DNA of 64,000 nucleotides, from positions 14,570 to 78,569 of the forward strand of contig CAYNSX010000003.1 in the NCBI GenBank assembly GCA_964400165.1, in the 5' to 3' direction. Positions 17,652 to 25,992 of this stretch are shown piece by piece; the stretch's first letter is position 1; each line of letters opens with the position of its first letter. Source of the DNA: CAYNSX01 sp964400165 (GTDB lineage: Bacteria > Armatimonadota > Hebobacteria > CAYNSX01). The position numbers and the translations under genes were made by a program. The notes beneath the pieces were generated by a model, which saw only the letters and a program-made list of their open reading frames with translations, was not told the DNA's origin and searched no databases.

Positions 17652-18109
17652 GCGACGACACCACTCGCATTGCGATGGTGGACATCTCCGGCAAGCCCGC
17701 GACCGCCCGGCGAGCGGTCGCCGAGGCCCGCGTCACGCTGAACGCCGACACCGCCGCACGCATCCGGGCGGGCACGGTGCCGAAGGGCGATGTCCTCGCC
17801 GTCGCCCGCCTCGCCGGCATTCTGGCGGCGAAGCGCACCGCCGAATTGCTGCCGCTTTGCCACCCGCTGCCGATCGACCACATCGCCGTCGACGCGGCGC
17901 TGGATGATGATTCCGTCATCCTCACTGCCACCGTGACCACCCGCGCCGCCACCGGCCCCGAAATGGAAGCGCTGACCGCCGCCGCCTGCGCGGCGCTGAC
18001 CGTATACGACCTGTGCAAGGGCCTGCAACCCGGCATCGTGATTGGCCCCGTCCGCCTGCTGGAAAAGGATGGCGGCAAGAGCGGCCACTGGACGCGCGAT
18101 GGCCATTAG
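17648..18109 (+). CDS. moaC: Cyclic pyranopterin monophosphate synthase
   Basis: MoaC makes cyclic pyranopterin monophosphate from the MoaA product in the first stage of molybdenum cofactor synthesis. The product is 153 residues from a GTG that overlaps the moeA stop; a GTG 12 nt earlier is an alternative. Motifs present are MVDISGKPATAR, KGDVLAVARLAGI, LCHPLPID, TGPEMEALTA and YDLCKG. The next gene starts inside its last codons. MoaA, MoaD and MoaE are not in the window. Confidence 0.95.
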   Translation: MSDDTTRIAMVDISGKPATARRAVAEARVTLNADTAARIRAGTVPKGDVLAVARLAGILAAKRTAELLPLCHPLPIDHIAVDAALDDDSVILTATVTTRAATGPEMEALTAAACAALTVYDLCKGLQPGIVIGPVRLLEKDGGKSGHWTRDGH

Positions 18110-18671
18110 CGTCGCCATCCTCACCATCAGCGACCGCTGCGCCCGCGGGGAACAGGAAGACCGCTCCGGCGCGGCGCTGCGCGCCGCGGTCGAGGGGCGC
18201 GGCTGGGCGGTCGCCGCCGCAGCGATAGTCCCCGACGAAGTGCCCGCCATCGAGGCCGCGTTGCGCGCCTGGGTGAGCGCGGGGCATCAGGTCATCCTGA
18301 CGACCGGCGGCACCGGCCTCACCGCGCGGGATGTCACGCCGGAAGCGACGCGCGCGGTCGTCACGCGCGAAGTGCCCGGGCTCGCCGAGACGATGCGCGC
18401 GGTCAGCCGCGCCGCAACGCCGGGCGCACTGCTCTCGCGCGCACTCGCCGGCACCGCGGGTGAAACCCTTATCATCAATCTGCCCGGCAGCCCCGTCGGC
18501 GCCATCGAATGTCTCGATGCCATTGCCGACGCCATCCCGCACGCCGTCGCGCTGCTCATCGACCCGCACCATGCCCCGCATCCCGCCGCGGCGCCGCCCG
18601 CCGCTCGCCTTGCCCCGGCGCGGGGCCGGGACTATAATCCCCCGCCGTCCACCGGGCGGCCTCCACAATGA
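18099..18671 (+). CDS. mogA: Molybdopterin adenylyltransferase (MogA/MoaB family)
   Basis: This enzyme adenylates molybdopterin before metal insertion. The 190-residue frame starts at the ATG at 18099, overlapping moaC by 11 nt. Family features are ILTISDRCARGEQEDRSG, the molybdopterin-binding LTTGGTGLTARDVTPEAT and INLPGSPVGAIE. After about residue 160 the product becomes a Pro/Ala/Arg-rich tail with no family counterpart, encoded by the stretch that also contains the promoter of the next gene. Its stop overlaps the next start as ATGA. Confidence 0.93.
   Translation: MAISVAILTISDRCARGEQEDRSGAALRAAVEGRGWAVAAAAIVPDEVPAIEAALRAWVSAGHQVILTTGGTGLTARDVTPEATRAVVTREVPGLAETMRAVSRAATPGALLSRALAGTAGETLIINLPGSPVGAIECLDAIADAIPHAVALLIDPHHAPHPAAAPPAARLAPARGRDYNPPPSTGRPPQ
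18610..18638 (+). promoter_or_regulatory. Sigma70-type promoter before the trkA pair
   Basis: TTGCCC (18610-18615), a 17-bp spacer and a consensus TATAAT (18633-18638) lie 30 nt before the trkA ATG at 18668, inside the 3' end of mogA. This should allow the K+ regulators to be expressed independently of the cofactor genes. Confidence 0.65.
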
Positions 18672-19156
18672 AAATCCTCATCCTCGGTTGCGGGCGCGTC
18701 GGCTCCACGCTGGCCGGCCTGTTGAGCGAAGACGGCCACGAGGTCACGGTGCTCGACCGAGACCCCGAAGCGTTTCGCCGCCTGCCCAAGGGCTTCACCG
18801 GCCGCAAGGTGCTCGGCATCGGGATCGATGAGGACATTTTGCGCAAGGCGGGCGTGACGGAAGCGGACTGCTTCATCGCCGTCACCAACGGCGACAACAC
18901 CAACCTGATGGCGACCCAGATCGCGCGCCGCCATTTCAACATCAAGCGCACCATCACCCGCGTCTACGACCCGATCCGCGCCGAAGTGTACGAAGAGGAA
19001 TTCGGCCTCGAAACCCTCTGCCCGACCACCATCAGCGCCGGCATCATCCGCGACCTGATCGCCGAACGCGCGCTCGGCTCGCTCGAACGCTACCGGGAAC
19101 TGCGCAACCTCGTCGCGCAGGAATGGCTGGCGGCGGCGGCGTCCGGGAAGGAATAG
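18668..19156 (+). CDS. TrkA/KtrA-type K+ transport regulatory protein (RCK_N only)
   Basis: NAD-binding RCK_N protein of 162 residues that would gate a K+ transporter from the cytoplasm. The Rossmann motif is LGCGRVGSTLA with an acidic residue ending strand 2 (VLDRD). It has no RCK_C domain and ends soon after the Rossmann fold. It overlaps mogA by ATGA and has its own promoter at 18610-18638. The second RCK gene starts 2 nt after its stop. This tandem of a short and a full RCK protein resembles the CeoB/CeoC arrangement known in Actinobacteria. No TrkH/KtrB membrane subunit is in the window. Confidence 0.88.
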   Translation: MKILILGCGRVGSTLAGLLSEDGHEVTVLDRDPEAFRRLPKGFTGRKVLGIGIDEDILRKAGVTEADCFIAVTNGDNTNLMATQIARRHFNIKRTITRVYDPIRAEVYEEEFGLETLCPTTISAGIIRDLIAERALGSLERYRELRNLVAQEWLAAAASGKE

Positions 19157-19157
19157 C

Positions 19158-19835
19158 GTGTACATCCTCATCGCCGGCGGCGGCAAAGTCGGCTATCACC
19201 TCACCCGCCATTTCCTCGACCTGGGCACGCACGAAGTGCTGCTGCTCGAAAAGAACGCCAACCGCGTCCGGCGTCTCACAGATGATCTGGGCGACATGGT
19301 GATGCTCGGCGACGCCTCCGAAGTGCGCACCCTGGCACGGGCGGGCGTGGCGCGCGCCGACGCCGTCGTCGCCGTCACCGGCGACGATGAGGACAACCTC
19401 ATCATCTGCCAGCTCGCGCATCGCCGCTTCAATGTCCCGCGCACGCTGGCCCGCGTGAACAACCCGAAGAACGAGCAGATTTTCAAGGACCTCGGCATCG
19501 GCGAAACTTTGAGCAGCACCCGCCTCATTCACAGTCTGCTCGAGCAGGAGGTCGAGGTCGGAGAAATCCTGCCCATCGCCACGCTCGACCGCGGCAATGT
19601 CGAAGTCATCGCCGCGGAACTGACGCCCGACACGCCCGTGGTCGGCCGGAAACTGAAAGACCTCGCCATCCCCGGCTCCTGCGTCATCTCGGCCATTGTC
19701 CGTGACGGCGTCATTCTCGACCCGAGCGGCACCACCGAACTCCTCGCCGGCGACACCTTGGTCGCTCTCGTTCGCACAGCGGACGCGCCGCAACTGCGCT
19801 CTCTGCTGGCGCCGCCGGTCGCCGCGCCGACCTAG
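19158..19835 (+). CDS. TrkA/KtrA-type K+ transport regulatory protein (RCK_N + RCK_C)
   Basis: The 225-residue protein starts at a GTG 2 nt after the preceding stop. It has an N-terminal Rossmann domain (IAGGGKVGYHL, with LLLEKN closing strand 2). A C-terminal RCK_C domain from about residue 135 contains VIAAELTPDTPVVGRKL and LLAGDTLVALV. It is likely the partner of the preceding RCK_N protein in a hetero-oligomeric gating ring, controlling K+ uptake through a transporter encoded elsewhere. Confidence 0.9.
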   Translation: MYILIAGGGKVGYHLTRHFLDLGTHEVLLLEKNANRVRRLTDDLGDMVMLGDASEVRTLARAGVARADAVVAVTGDDEDNLIICQLAHRRFNVPRTLARVNNPKNEQIFKDLGIGETLSSTRLIHSLLEQEVEVGEILPIATLDRGNVEVIAAELTPDTPVVGRKLKDLAIPGSCVISAIVRDGVILDPSGTTELLAGDTLVALVRTADAPQLRSLLAPPVAAPT

Positions 19836-19873
19836 CCCCGCGTGCCCCGGTCCCGGCGGAACACAGCGCACGC

Positions 19874-20836
19874 ATGAATCGCATTGCGGTTGTCACCAGC
19901 GGCGGCGACGCGCCCGGCATGAACGCCGCAGTGCGGGCGGTGACGCGCATCGCGCTCGGCGCCAGCGTCGAGGTCCTCGGCGTGCATCACGGCTACCAGG
20001 GCTTGATCGAGGGGCACTTCGAACACCTCTCCTCTCTCTCGGTCAGCGACATCATTCATCGCGGCGGCACCATTCTCGGCACGGCGCGCTCGGAGAACTT
20101 CAAGACCCCCGAAGGGCTGCGGCGCGCCGCCGGCAACTTGAAGGCGCGCAATGTGGACGGGCTGGTTGTCATCGGTGGCGACGGCAGTCTCGCCGGCAGC
20201 CACGACCTGCATGTGCACGGGCCCTTCCCCGTCAATCATGTCCCCAGTTCGATTGACGGCGATGTGCCGGGCACCGACCACAGCATCGGGTTCGACTCGG
20301 CGGTCAACACCGCCATCGAGGCCATCGACCGCATCCGCGACACCGCCGAATCGCTCGACCGCGTCTTCGTCGTCGAGGTAATGGGCCGCGACCACGGCTT
20401 CCTCGCCCTCCAGACTGGCCTCGCCGCTGGCGCCGAGGAAATCCTGGTGCCCGAGATTCCCTGGGACCTCCAGGCCATCGCCCGCGACCTGCTCGCCTCG
20501 GCCGAGCGCGGCAAGCGCTCCTTCATCATCGTCGTCGCCGAAGGCGCCGCCTCGGCCGCCGAGATTGCGCCCGCCATTCAAGGGCTGACGCAGTTCGAGA
20601 CGCGCCACACGGTCCTCGGCCACATCCAGCGCGGCGGCTCGCCGTCGGCCTTCGACCGCATCCTCGCCACGCGGCTCGGCGCCGCCGCCTGCCACCTGCT
20701 TCTGGCGGGCACTGCCGGCGTGATGACCGGCGATTCGGCGGACGCCATCCTCCACACGCCCATCGCCGAAGTGGTGAGCCGTCCGAAGCCCTTCGATGTC
20801 GAGCGCCACCGCCTCGCCCGCCAGGTCTCCCGTTAG
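19874..20836 (+). CDS. pfkA: 6-phosphofructokinase (ATP-type)
   Basis: Phosphorylates fructose 6-phosphate in glycolysis. The 320-residue size, N-terminal VTSGGDAPGMNAAVR and GGDGS loop point to an ATP-dependent enzyme; the PPi-dependent group usually has GGDD. The catalytic loop, normally TIDND, reads SIDGD here (in SSIDGDVPGTD). The catalytic base Asp is kept, while Thr becomes Ser and Asn becomes Gly. VEVMGRDHG and the QRGGSPSAFDR loop are also present. The gene stands alone, 38 bp after the RCK pair and before hppA. A role with another sugar phosphate is possible given the loop change. Confidence 0.9.
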   Translation: MNRIAVVTSGGDAPGMNAAVRAVTRIALGASVEVLGVHHGYQGLIEGHFEHLSSLSVSDIIHRGGTILGTARSENFKTPEGLRRAAGNLKARNVDGLVVIGGDGSLAGSHDLHVHGPFPVNHVPSSIDGDVPGTDHSIGFDSAVNTAIEAIDRIRDTAESLDRVFVVEVMGRDHGFLALQTGLAAGAEEILVPEIPWDLQAIARDLLASAERGKRSFIIVVAEGAASAAEIAPAIQGLTQFETRHTVLGHIQRGGSPSAFDRILATRLGAAACHLLLAGTAGVMTGDSADAILHTPIAEVVSRPKPFDVERHRLARQVSR

Positions 20837-20842
20837 GGCGCG

Positions 20843-20872
20843 TTGACTCCGCCGCGGGCGCTCGGCTATGCT
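20843..20872 (+). promoter_or_regulatory. Sigma70-type promoter of hppA
   Basis: TTGACT (20843-20848), 18 bp, TATGCT (20867-20872). The predicted transcript starts near 20879, leaving a leader of roughly 145 nt before the chosen hppA start. The promoter begins 7 nt after the pfkA stop. Confidence 0.6.
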
Positions 20873-21025
20873 CTCGCCGACCGGCCCCGCGGCGACCGTG
20901 TGGGGCGTTCCGGGCGGCGAGGGCGGTACCTTGCCCGCGCCCGCCCGCCGACAAGACTGCATGAGGAGGGCACTCCCATTCTTCGGACTGCGCGCCCGCG
21001 TCGCGTGCCGTTTGCATCATCGCTC

Positions 21026-23404
21026 ATGGCAATTCCTTTGTTGAGCACATCGGCGGGCTTTGGCGGCCACTCGATTGCACTCCCCCCGTTCGGCCCCACC
21101 GAATTGCTCCTGCTCTACTTGGTGCTGGGGGCGTCGGTGCTGGCCCTGCTCTATGGCGTCTACCTGACGCTGAAGGTGAAAGCCGCCTCGCCCGGCTCGG
21201 CGGGAATGCAGGCGGTGCAGTCCGCCATCCGCGAGGGCGCGACGGCGTATCTGAACAAGCAGTTCGGCACGCTGGTTTGGTTCATCCTGGCGCTCGCCAC
21301 CGGGCTGTATTCGCTCTACTTCTTCTCGCTCCACCGCAGCGATCCCGACCGTACTTTCCTCTCCATAGGTATCGCCGTCGCCTTCCTGGCGGGGTCACTG
21401 CTCTCCTACGCCGCCGGGCGCGTCGGGATGTCGGTGGCGATTATGGCCAACGCCCGCGTCGCCAACGCCGCGCTCTCGTCCTTCAAGCGCGCGTTGGAAA
21501 TCGCCTTCTGGGCAGGCACGGTGTCGGGGATGTTCGTCGTCGGATTCGGGTTGATCGGGGCCACGGTCATCTTCCTGGTCTACCGCGAACAGGCGATGCT
21601 GGTGTTGGTCGGGTTCGGGTTCGGCGGGTCACTGGCGGCGCTGTTTATGCGCGTCGGCGGCGGCATCTACACGAAGGCCGCCGACATCGGCGCCGACCTG
21701 GTCGGCAAAGTCGAACTCGGCATCCCGGAGGACGACCCGCGCAACGCCGCCGTCATCGCCGACAATGTCGGCGACAATGTCGGCGACTGCGCCGGCATGG
21801 CGGCGGATGTCTTCGAGTCGTATGAGGTGACGCTGGTCGCCGCCATCATCCTCGGCGCGTTCGCGACGCTCGACCCCGGCTTTGTCGCCCTCTACGGCGG
21901 CGCCGAGGGCGCCAGCGCCTTCGCCGTCAAACTCATCATTTTCGCCATTTTGGTGCGCGCCGTCGGCATCGTCTCGTCCATCATCGGGACCATGAGCGTG
22001 CGCGGCAAGGACGACCCGAATCTCGACCCGATGAAGCCGATCAACACCGGCTTCTACACTGCGTCGCTGGTCTCGGTCATTGGGTTTGGCATTGTCGCCG
22101 CGGTCTATCTGCGGCCGCCCGCCAACGCGCCCGGCGCTCCGGCGTGGTGGCAATTCTTCCTCGCCTGCAGTTTGGGCATCGTGCTGGCGCTGGTGATTGG
22201 ACGGCTGACGGAATACTTCACCTCCACCGAAAGGCCGCCCGTTGTCGAGATCGCCGATCAGGCGCCAATGGGCCCAGCGCCGATGCTCATCACCGGCCTG
22301 TCCTTCGGCATGGAAAGCAGCGTCTGGGCGATCGTGGCGATTATGCTCACCATCGCCGGGGCGATGGCGATTTTCGCCGGCAACCTGGCGTTGAGTTTCT
22401 ACGGCGTCGCCCTCGCCGGCCTCGGGCTGCTCACCACCACCGGCTTCATTCTGGCGATGGACACTTATGGCCCCATCACCGACAACGCCAACGGCATCTT
22501 CGAAATGTCGGGCGTGCTGCGAGAAAAAGATGAAAAGGGCGAGAAGGCGCAAGCGCACCTCTTCATCGCCCGCCTCGACGCGGTCGGCAACACGACGAAA
22601 GCGCTTACCAAGGGCTTCGCCATCGCCACCGCGGTCATTGCCGCCGTGTCGCTCTTCCGTTCGTTCGTCGATTCGGCGGGGTTGTCCGGTCACGGCGACA
22701 CCGGCCAGACGCTCGTCGGCATTCAGGTGGATGTGCCCGAAGTCTTCATCGGCCTGATGGCGGGCGGCGCCGTAATTATGCTGTTCGCGGCATTCCTCAT
22801 CCGCGCCGTCGGGCGCGCCGGCTCGCTGCTCGTCGAGGAAGTGCGGCGGCAGTTCCGCGAAATCCCGGGCCTAATGGAGGGCACGGCGAAGCCCGACTAC
22901 GCCCGCTGCGTCAGCATCAGCACCGCCGCGGCCCAGAAGGAATTGCTCGGCCCCGGCCTGCTGGCGGTGTTTAGCCCGGTGCTGGTGACTTTCGCGCTCG
23001 GCTTCGTCAATCCGCTGGCCGGCGCCGCCGCGCTCGGAGGCTTCCTGGCGGGCGCCATCGTCGTCGGGCAACTGATGGCGGTCTTCATGGCCAATACCGG
23101 CGGCGCCTGGGACAACGCCAAGAAGAAGATTGAGGACGGCTACCTCGGCGGCAAAGGCACCGACGCCCACAAGGCGGGCGTCATCGGCGACACCGTCGGC
23201 GACCCGCTCAAAGACACTGCCGGCCCGGCGCTCAACCCGATGATCAAGGTCATCAACCTGGTTGCCATCCTGGTGATGCCGCTGGCCATCTCACCGGACC
23301 TGACCACCACGACCCGGGCCGCGGTCGTCATCGGCTGCCTGGTGGTGCTGATAGCGGCGGTGAGTTTCAGCCGCCGGCCGATGAAGCGGGCGACGGCCAA
23401 ATAA
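21026..23404 (+). CDS. hppA: Membrane-bound proton-translocating pyrophosphatase (K+-independent type)
   Basis: Pumps H+ across the membrane using pyrophosphate hydrolysis. About 792 residues with some 16 membrane segments. The core pyrophosphate/Mg site DNVGDNVGDC starts at residue 246, preceded by GADLVGKVE and GIPEDDPRNAAVIA. In GNTTKALTKG the Lys (K525) occupies the position that is Ala in K+-dependent enzymes, so this should be the K+-independent, proton-pumping class. The second site is GGAWDNAKKKIEDG followed by DTVGDPLKDTAGPALNP. The ATG at 21026 lacks a clear ribosome site; GTG at 21006, or a rarer start after GAGGAGGG (20961-20968), would add 7 to 16 residues. Confidence 0.95.
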   Translation: MAIPLLSTSAGFGGHSIALPPFGPTELLLLYLVLGASVLALLYGVYLTLKVKAASPGSAGMQAVQSAIREGATAYLNKQFGTLVWFILALATGLYSLYFFSLHRSDPDRTFLSIGIAVAFLAGSLLSYAAGRVGMSVAIMANARVANAALSSFKRALEIAFWAGTVSGMFVVGFGLIGATVIFLVYREQAMLVLVGFGFGGSLAALFMRVGGGIYTKAADIGADLVGKVELGIPEDDPRNAAVIADNVGDNVGDCAGMAADVFESYEVTLVAAIILGAFATLDPGFVALYGGAEGASAFAVKLIIFAILVRAVGIVSSIIGTMSVRGKDDPNLDPMKPINTGFYTASLVSVIGFGIVAAVYLRPPANAPGAPAWWQFFLACSLGIVLALVIGRLTEYFTSTERPPVVEIADQAPMGPAPMLITGLSFGMESSVWAIVAIMLTIAGAMAIFAGNLALSFYGVALAGLGLLTTTGFILAMDTYGPITDNANGIFEMSGVLREKDEKGEKAQAHLFIARLDAVGNTTKALTKGFAIATAVIAAVSLFRSFVDSAGLSGHGDTGQTLVGIQVDVPEVFIGLMAGGAVIMLFAAFLIRAVGRAGSLLVEEVRRQFREIPGLMEGTAKPDYARCVSISTAAAQKELLGPGLLAVFSPVLVTFALGFVNPLAGAAALGGFLAGAIVVGQLMAVFMANTGGAWDNAKKKIEDGYLGGKGTDAHKAGVIGDTVGDPLKDTAGPALNPMIKVINLVAILVMPLAISPDLTTTTRAAVVIGCLVVLIAAVSFSRRPMKRATAK

Positions 23405-23468
23405 TCGCAGCGGGAACCCTTCGCGCCGCGGCGAATAAGACACAGACTCTGCATCTCGGAGGCGAACG

Positions 23469-23711
23469 ATGCCCGATGTCGAGGCGTTCATCCTGATTGA
23501 AGCGAAGCCGGGCCAGGCGCTGGAACTGGTGCGGAGCGTCCGCGGCTTCCCCGGCGTCAAGGCCGTCTACGCCGTCACGGGGCCGTTCGACCTCATCGCC
23601 CATGTCGGCGCGCCGTCGGTGCCGGAACTCGGGCGGATGGTGGTGGCGAAAATCCAGTCGGCCGCGGCAGTGAACCGCACGCTCACCTGCCTGGTGGTGG
23701 AAGAGAGCTAA
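23469..23711 (+). CDS. Stand-alone Lrp/AsnC ligand-binding (RAM) domain protein
   Basis: An 80-residue protein that is only the alpha-beta RAM effector-binding domain of Lrp/AsnC regulators, without the DNA-binding helix-turn-helix. Features are AFILIEAKPGQALELV and the glycine-rich turn AVTGPFDLIAHV. GGAGGCGAACG before ATG gives a strong ribosome site. Such single-domain proteins bind amino acids or partner with full-length Lrp. It lies 64 bp after hppA and converges on mgtE. Confidence 0.85.
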   Translation: MPDVEAFILIEAKPGQALELVRSVRGFPGVKAVYAVTGPFDLIAHVGAPSVPELGRMVVAKIQSAAAVNRTLTCLVVEES

Positions 23712-23790
23712 CCGGCGAAGCGCAGAAGCGCGGGGTGAACGAGACTGTTTTCCTGCCTCCCTGCGTTCCCGCCTCCCTGTTTTCCTGTTT

Positions 23791-25170
23791 TCACATCCCC
23801 ATCACCCACATCGCCAGCGAGAAGTAAATCACCAGGCCGACGGCATCGATGAAGGTTGCCATCAACGGGCCGGAGACCAGCGCCGGGTCCAAACCGAGAC
23901 GCTTTGCCGCCAGCGGCATGAGGCCGCCCAGGCCCGTCGCCCACACCAGCACACACGCCTGTCCGACGCCGACCGCCACCCCCATCCGCGGCGTCTGCGT
24001 GAGCACCAGCCCCCATAACGCGCCGACGCCGCCGAGTAACACCGCCACGATCAACCCGATGGCCAGTTCCTTGCTCAAGACCTTGAGCGTGTCGGTCACT
24101 TCCACTTCACCGACTGCCATCGCCCGCACGACCGTCGTCACCGCTTGGGTCGCCGCGTTCCCGCCGGTCCCCAGCACCAGGGGCACGAACCACACCAACT
24201 GCGTCAGTTGCTGAATGACCGGATCGAAGTGACGCACCACCCCACCGGTGAAGAAGTTGGCCACAAAGAGAAACAGCAACCACGGCCACCGTTTCCACAC
24301 GATTTGCATCACGCCGGCGCGCAGGTAGGGGTACTCGAGCGGCTGCGCCCCGCCCAACCGCTCGACATCTTCTGTCGCCTCCTCTTCGAGGACATCGGCA
24401 ACATCGTCAATGGTGATGATGCCGAGCAGGCGATGTTGGTCATCCACCACCGGCAGGGCCAAGAGATTGGCATCGAGTACGGAGCGCGCGGCGGCTTCCT
24501 GGTCGGTGGTGGCGGACAAACTCTTCACCTCGCGCCGCATCACCTCGGCGACCTTCGTCGCCGGCAACGATTTCACTAGGGCGTACAGCGGAAGGACACC
24601 GACCAACCGGCCGCCCGGGTCGAGCACATAGATGTATGAGGAGGTGGCGGTGTCAGGCGTCAGGGCCCGCAGGTGCTGTAACGCGTCCTCGATGGTGGCG
24701 TCCTCGCGGACCGCGATAAACTCGGGCGTCATCAGCCCGCCGGCGGTCTCGGGCGGATAGGTCAGCAGATGGCGGACATCCTTCGCTTCGTCCGGCTCCA
24801 TCGCCGTGAGGATGCGCTCCGCTGCTTCGTGCGTGAGTTCGCCGACGACATCCGCGGCGTCGTCGGGGTTCATTTCTTCGATGATGTCGGCGCCGTGCGC
24901 GTGCGAGAGGCGCAGCACAATGCGGGCGGTCTCGACATCGTCGAGGCGCGACAGCATCACGGCGACGCGGTCGTCGCCGACGGCCTCGAGGTAGCGCGCC
25001 AGCGCCGCGTCCGACACCCGGTTGAGCGCGTCGCCGAGCGCGTCGTGGTCGAGCGCCTCGGTGAGCGCCGCGGCGCGGTCCCAGCGGCCGCCCTCGACGG
25101 CCGCGACCAGCGCCTCCGCCGCCGCGGCCGGCGGTGCGCCGTGGCCGGTGTAGCCGGGGCTGTCGGTCAT
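23791..25170 (-). CDS. mgtE: Magnesium transporter MgtE
   Basis: Mg2+ channel/transporter of 459 residues. An N-terminal superhelical domain is followed by a CBS pair (about residues 140-265: MTPEFIAVREDATIEDAL and VDDQHRLLGIITIDDV). Five C-terminal membrane helices follow, with the pore signature LGTGGNAATQ. The N-terminal and CBS domains normally bind Mg2+ and close the pore. It is the last gene of a six-gene minus-strand operon, starting 4 nt after the uppP stop. The convergent gap to the RAM gene (23712-23790) contains short direct repeats (GTTTTCCTG type) but no clear terminator. Confidence 0.94.
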   Translation of the reverse strand: MTDSPGYTGHGAPPAAAAEALVAAVEGGRWDRAAALTEALDHDALGDALNRVSDAALARYLEAVGDDRVAVMLSRLDDVETARIVLRLSHAHGADIIEEMNPDDAADVVGELTHEAAERILTAMEPDEAKDVRHLLTYPPETAGGLMTPEFIAVREDATIEDALQHLRALTPDTATSSYIYVLDPGGRLVGVLPLYALVKSLPATKVAEVMRREVKSLSATTDQEAAARSVLDANLLALPVVDDQHRLLGIITIDDVADVLEEEATEDVERLGGAQPLEYPYLRAGVMQIVWKRWPWLLFLFVANFFTGGVVRHFDPVIQQLTQLVWFVPLVLGTGGNAATQAVTTVVRAMAVGEVEVTDTLKVLSKELAIGLIVAVLLGGVGALWGLVLTQTPRMGVAVGVGQACVLVWATGLGGLMPLAAKRLGLDPALVSGPLMATFIDAVGLVIYFSLAMWVMGM

Positions 25171-25174
25171 CGCG

Positions 25175-25987
25175 CTACCTCGCCCAGTAGATCAGTCCCG
25201 CCCCGCCAACGAGAAAGCAGTATACGGCGAACACCCAGAGCCGTCCCCGCACCACGGTCCGAATCGCCAGTCCAACCGCCAGATAGCCGGTCACCGCAGC
25301 CGCGACAAACGCCGCCAGCCATGCCACATTCGGCGACGCCACTTCGGGGTGGCGCACGAGAGAAACCAATTCGAAGAGGGCCGAGCCGGCGATGATGGGA
25401 ATGCTCAACAGGAACGAGAACCGCGCCGCGTCCTCGCGGCGCACCCCGAAGATGAGGGCCGCGGCAATCGTGCCGCCGGAGCGCGAGACGCCCGGAATGA
25501 TGCCGGCGGCCTGGCCAATGCCGACGGCGATCGCCGTTCCCGGCTTCATGCCGGACAGCGTGACCCGCCCGCTCGACAGCGCCTGCCCGACCAGGAGCAG
25601 CGCTCCCGTCGCAATCAACTGCCACGACACCGCCACCGGGTCACTCATCTCCCCTTCAAGGGACTTGTGCAGGAATACGCCGGCCACGGCGCCCGGGATG
25701 GTGGCGAGGACCAGCAGCCACGCCAGCCGCGCGTCGGAATTGCGCACCACCAGCGTCGGCTGCCGCAGACTGTGCAGGAACGCCCGCACCAGGCGCGTCA
25801 CCTCCGCCTTGAAATAGGCGAGCACCGCCAGGAGAGTCCCGACATGCACCCAGACATCAAAGGCCAGCCCGGGGTCCCGCCACCCCAGCACCGCAGGCAC
25901 CAGAATCAAATGGCCGGTGCTGCTGACCGGCAGGAATTCCGTCAGCCCTTGCACCATGCCCAACACCAGCGCTTCGACCCACCCCAT
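25175..25987 (-). CDS. uppP: Undecaprenyl-diphosphate phosphatase
   Basis: BacA/UppP-family integral membrane phosphatase, 270 residues, recycling undecaprenyl pyrophosphate to the monophosphate carrier used for cell-wall and surface-glycan synthesis. Signatures are LTEFLPVSSTGHL near the N-terminus and GIIPGVSRSGGTI in the middle, both active-site loops, with about eight membrane segments. It is 5 nt downstream of the AI-2E permease gene and 4 nt before mgtE. Its place with wecB and the tagO-like gene fits lipid-carrier recycling. Confidence 0.95.
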   Translation of the reverse strand: MGWVEALVLGMVQGLTEFLPVSSTGHLILVPAVLGWRDPGLAFDVWVHVGTLLAVLAYFKAEVTRLVRAFLHSLRQPTLVVRNSDARLAWLLVLATIPGAVAGVFLHKSLEGEMSDPVAVSWQLIATGALLLVGQALSSGRVTLSGMKPGTAIAVGIGQAAGIIPGVSRSGGTIAAALIFGVRREDAARFSFLLSIPIIAGSALFELVSLVRHPEVASPNVAWLAAFVAAAVTGYLAVGLAIRTVVRGRLWVFAVYCFLVGGAGLIYWAR

Positions 25988-25992
25988 CGCGG

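Noticed and set aside
23712..23790. Short direct repeats between the RAM gene and mgtE as an att site or mobile-element end
   Set aside because: Copies are only about nine bases, without an integrase or flanking duplication.
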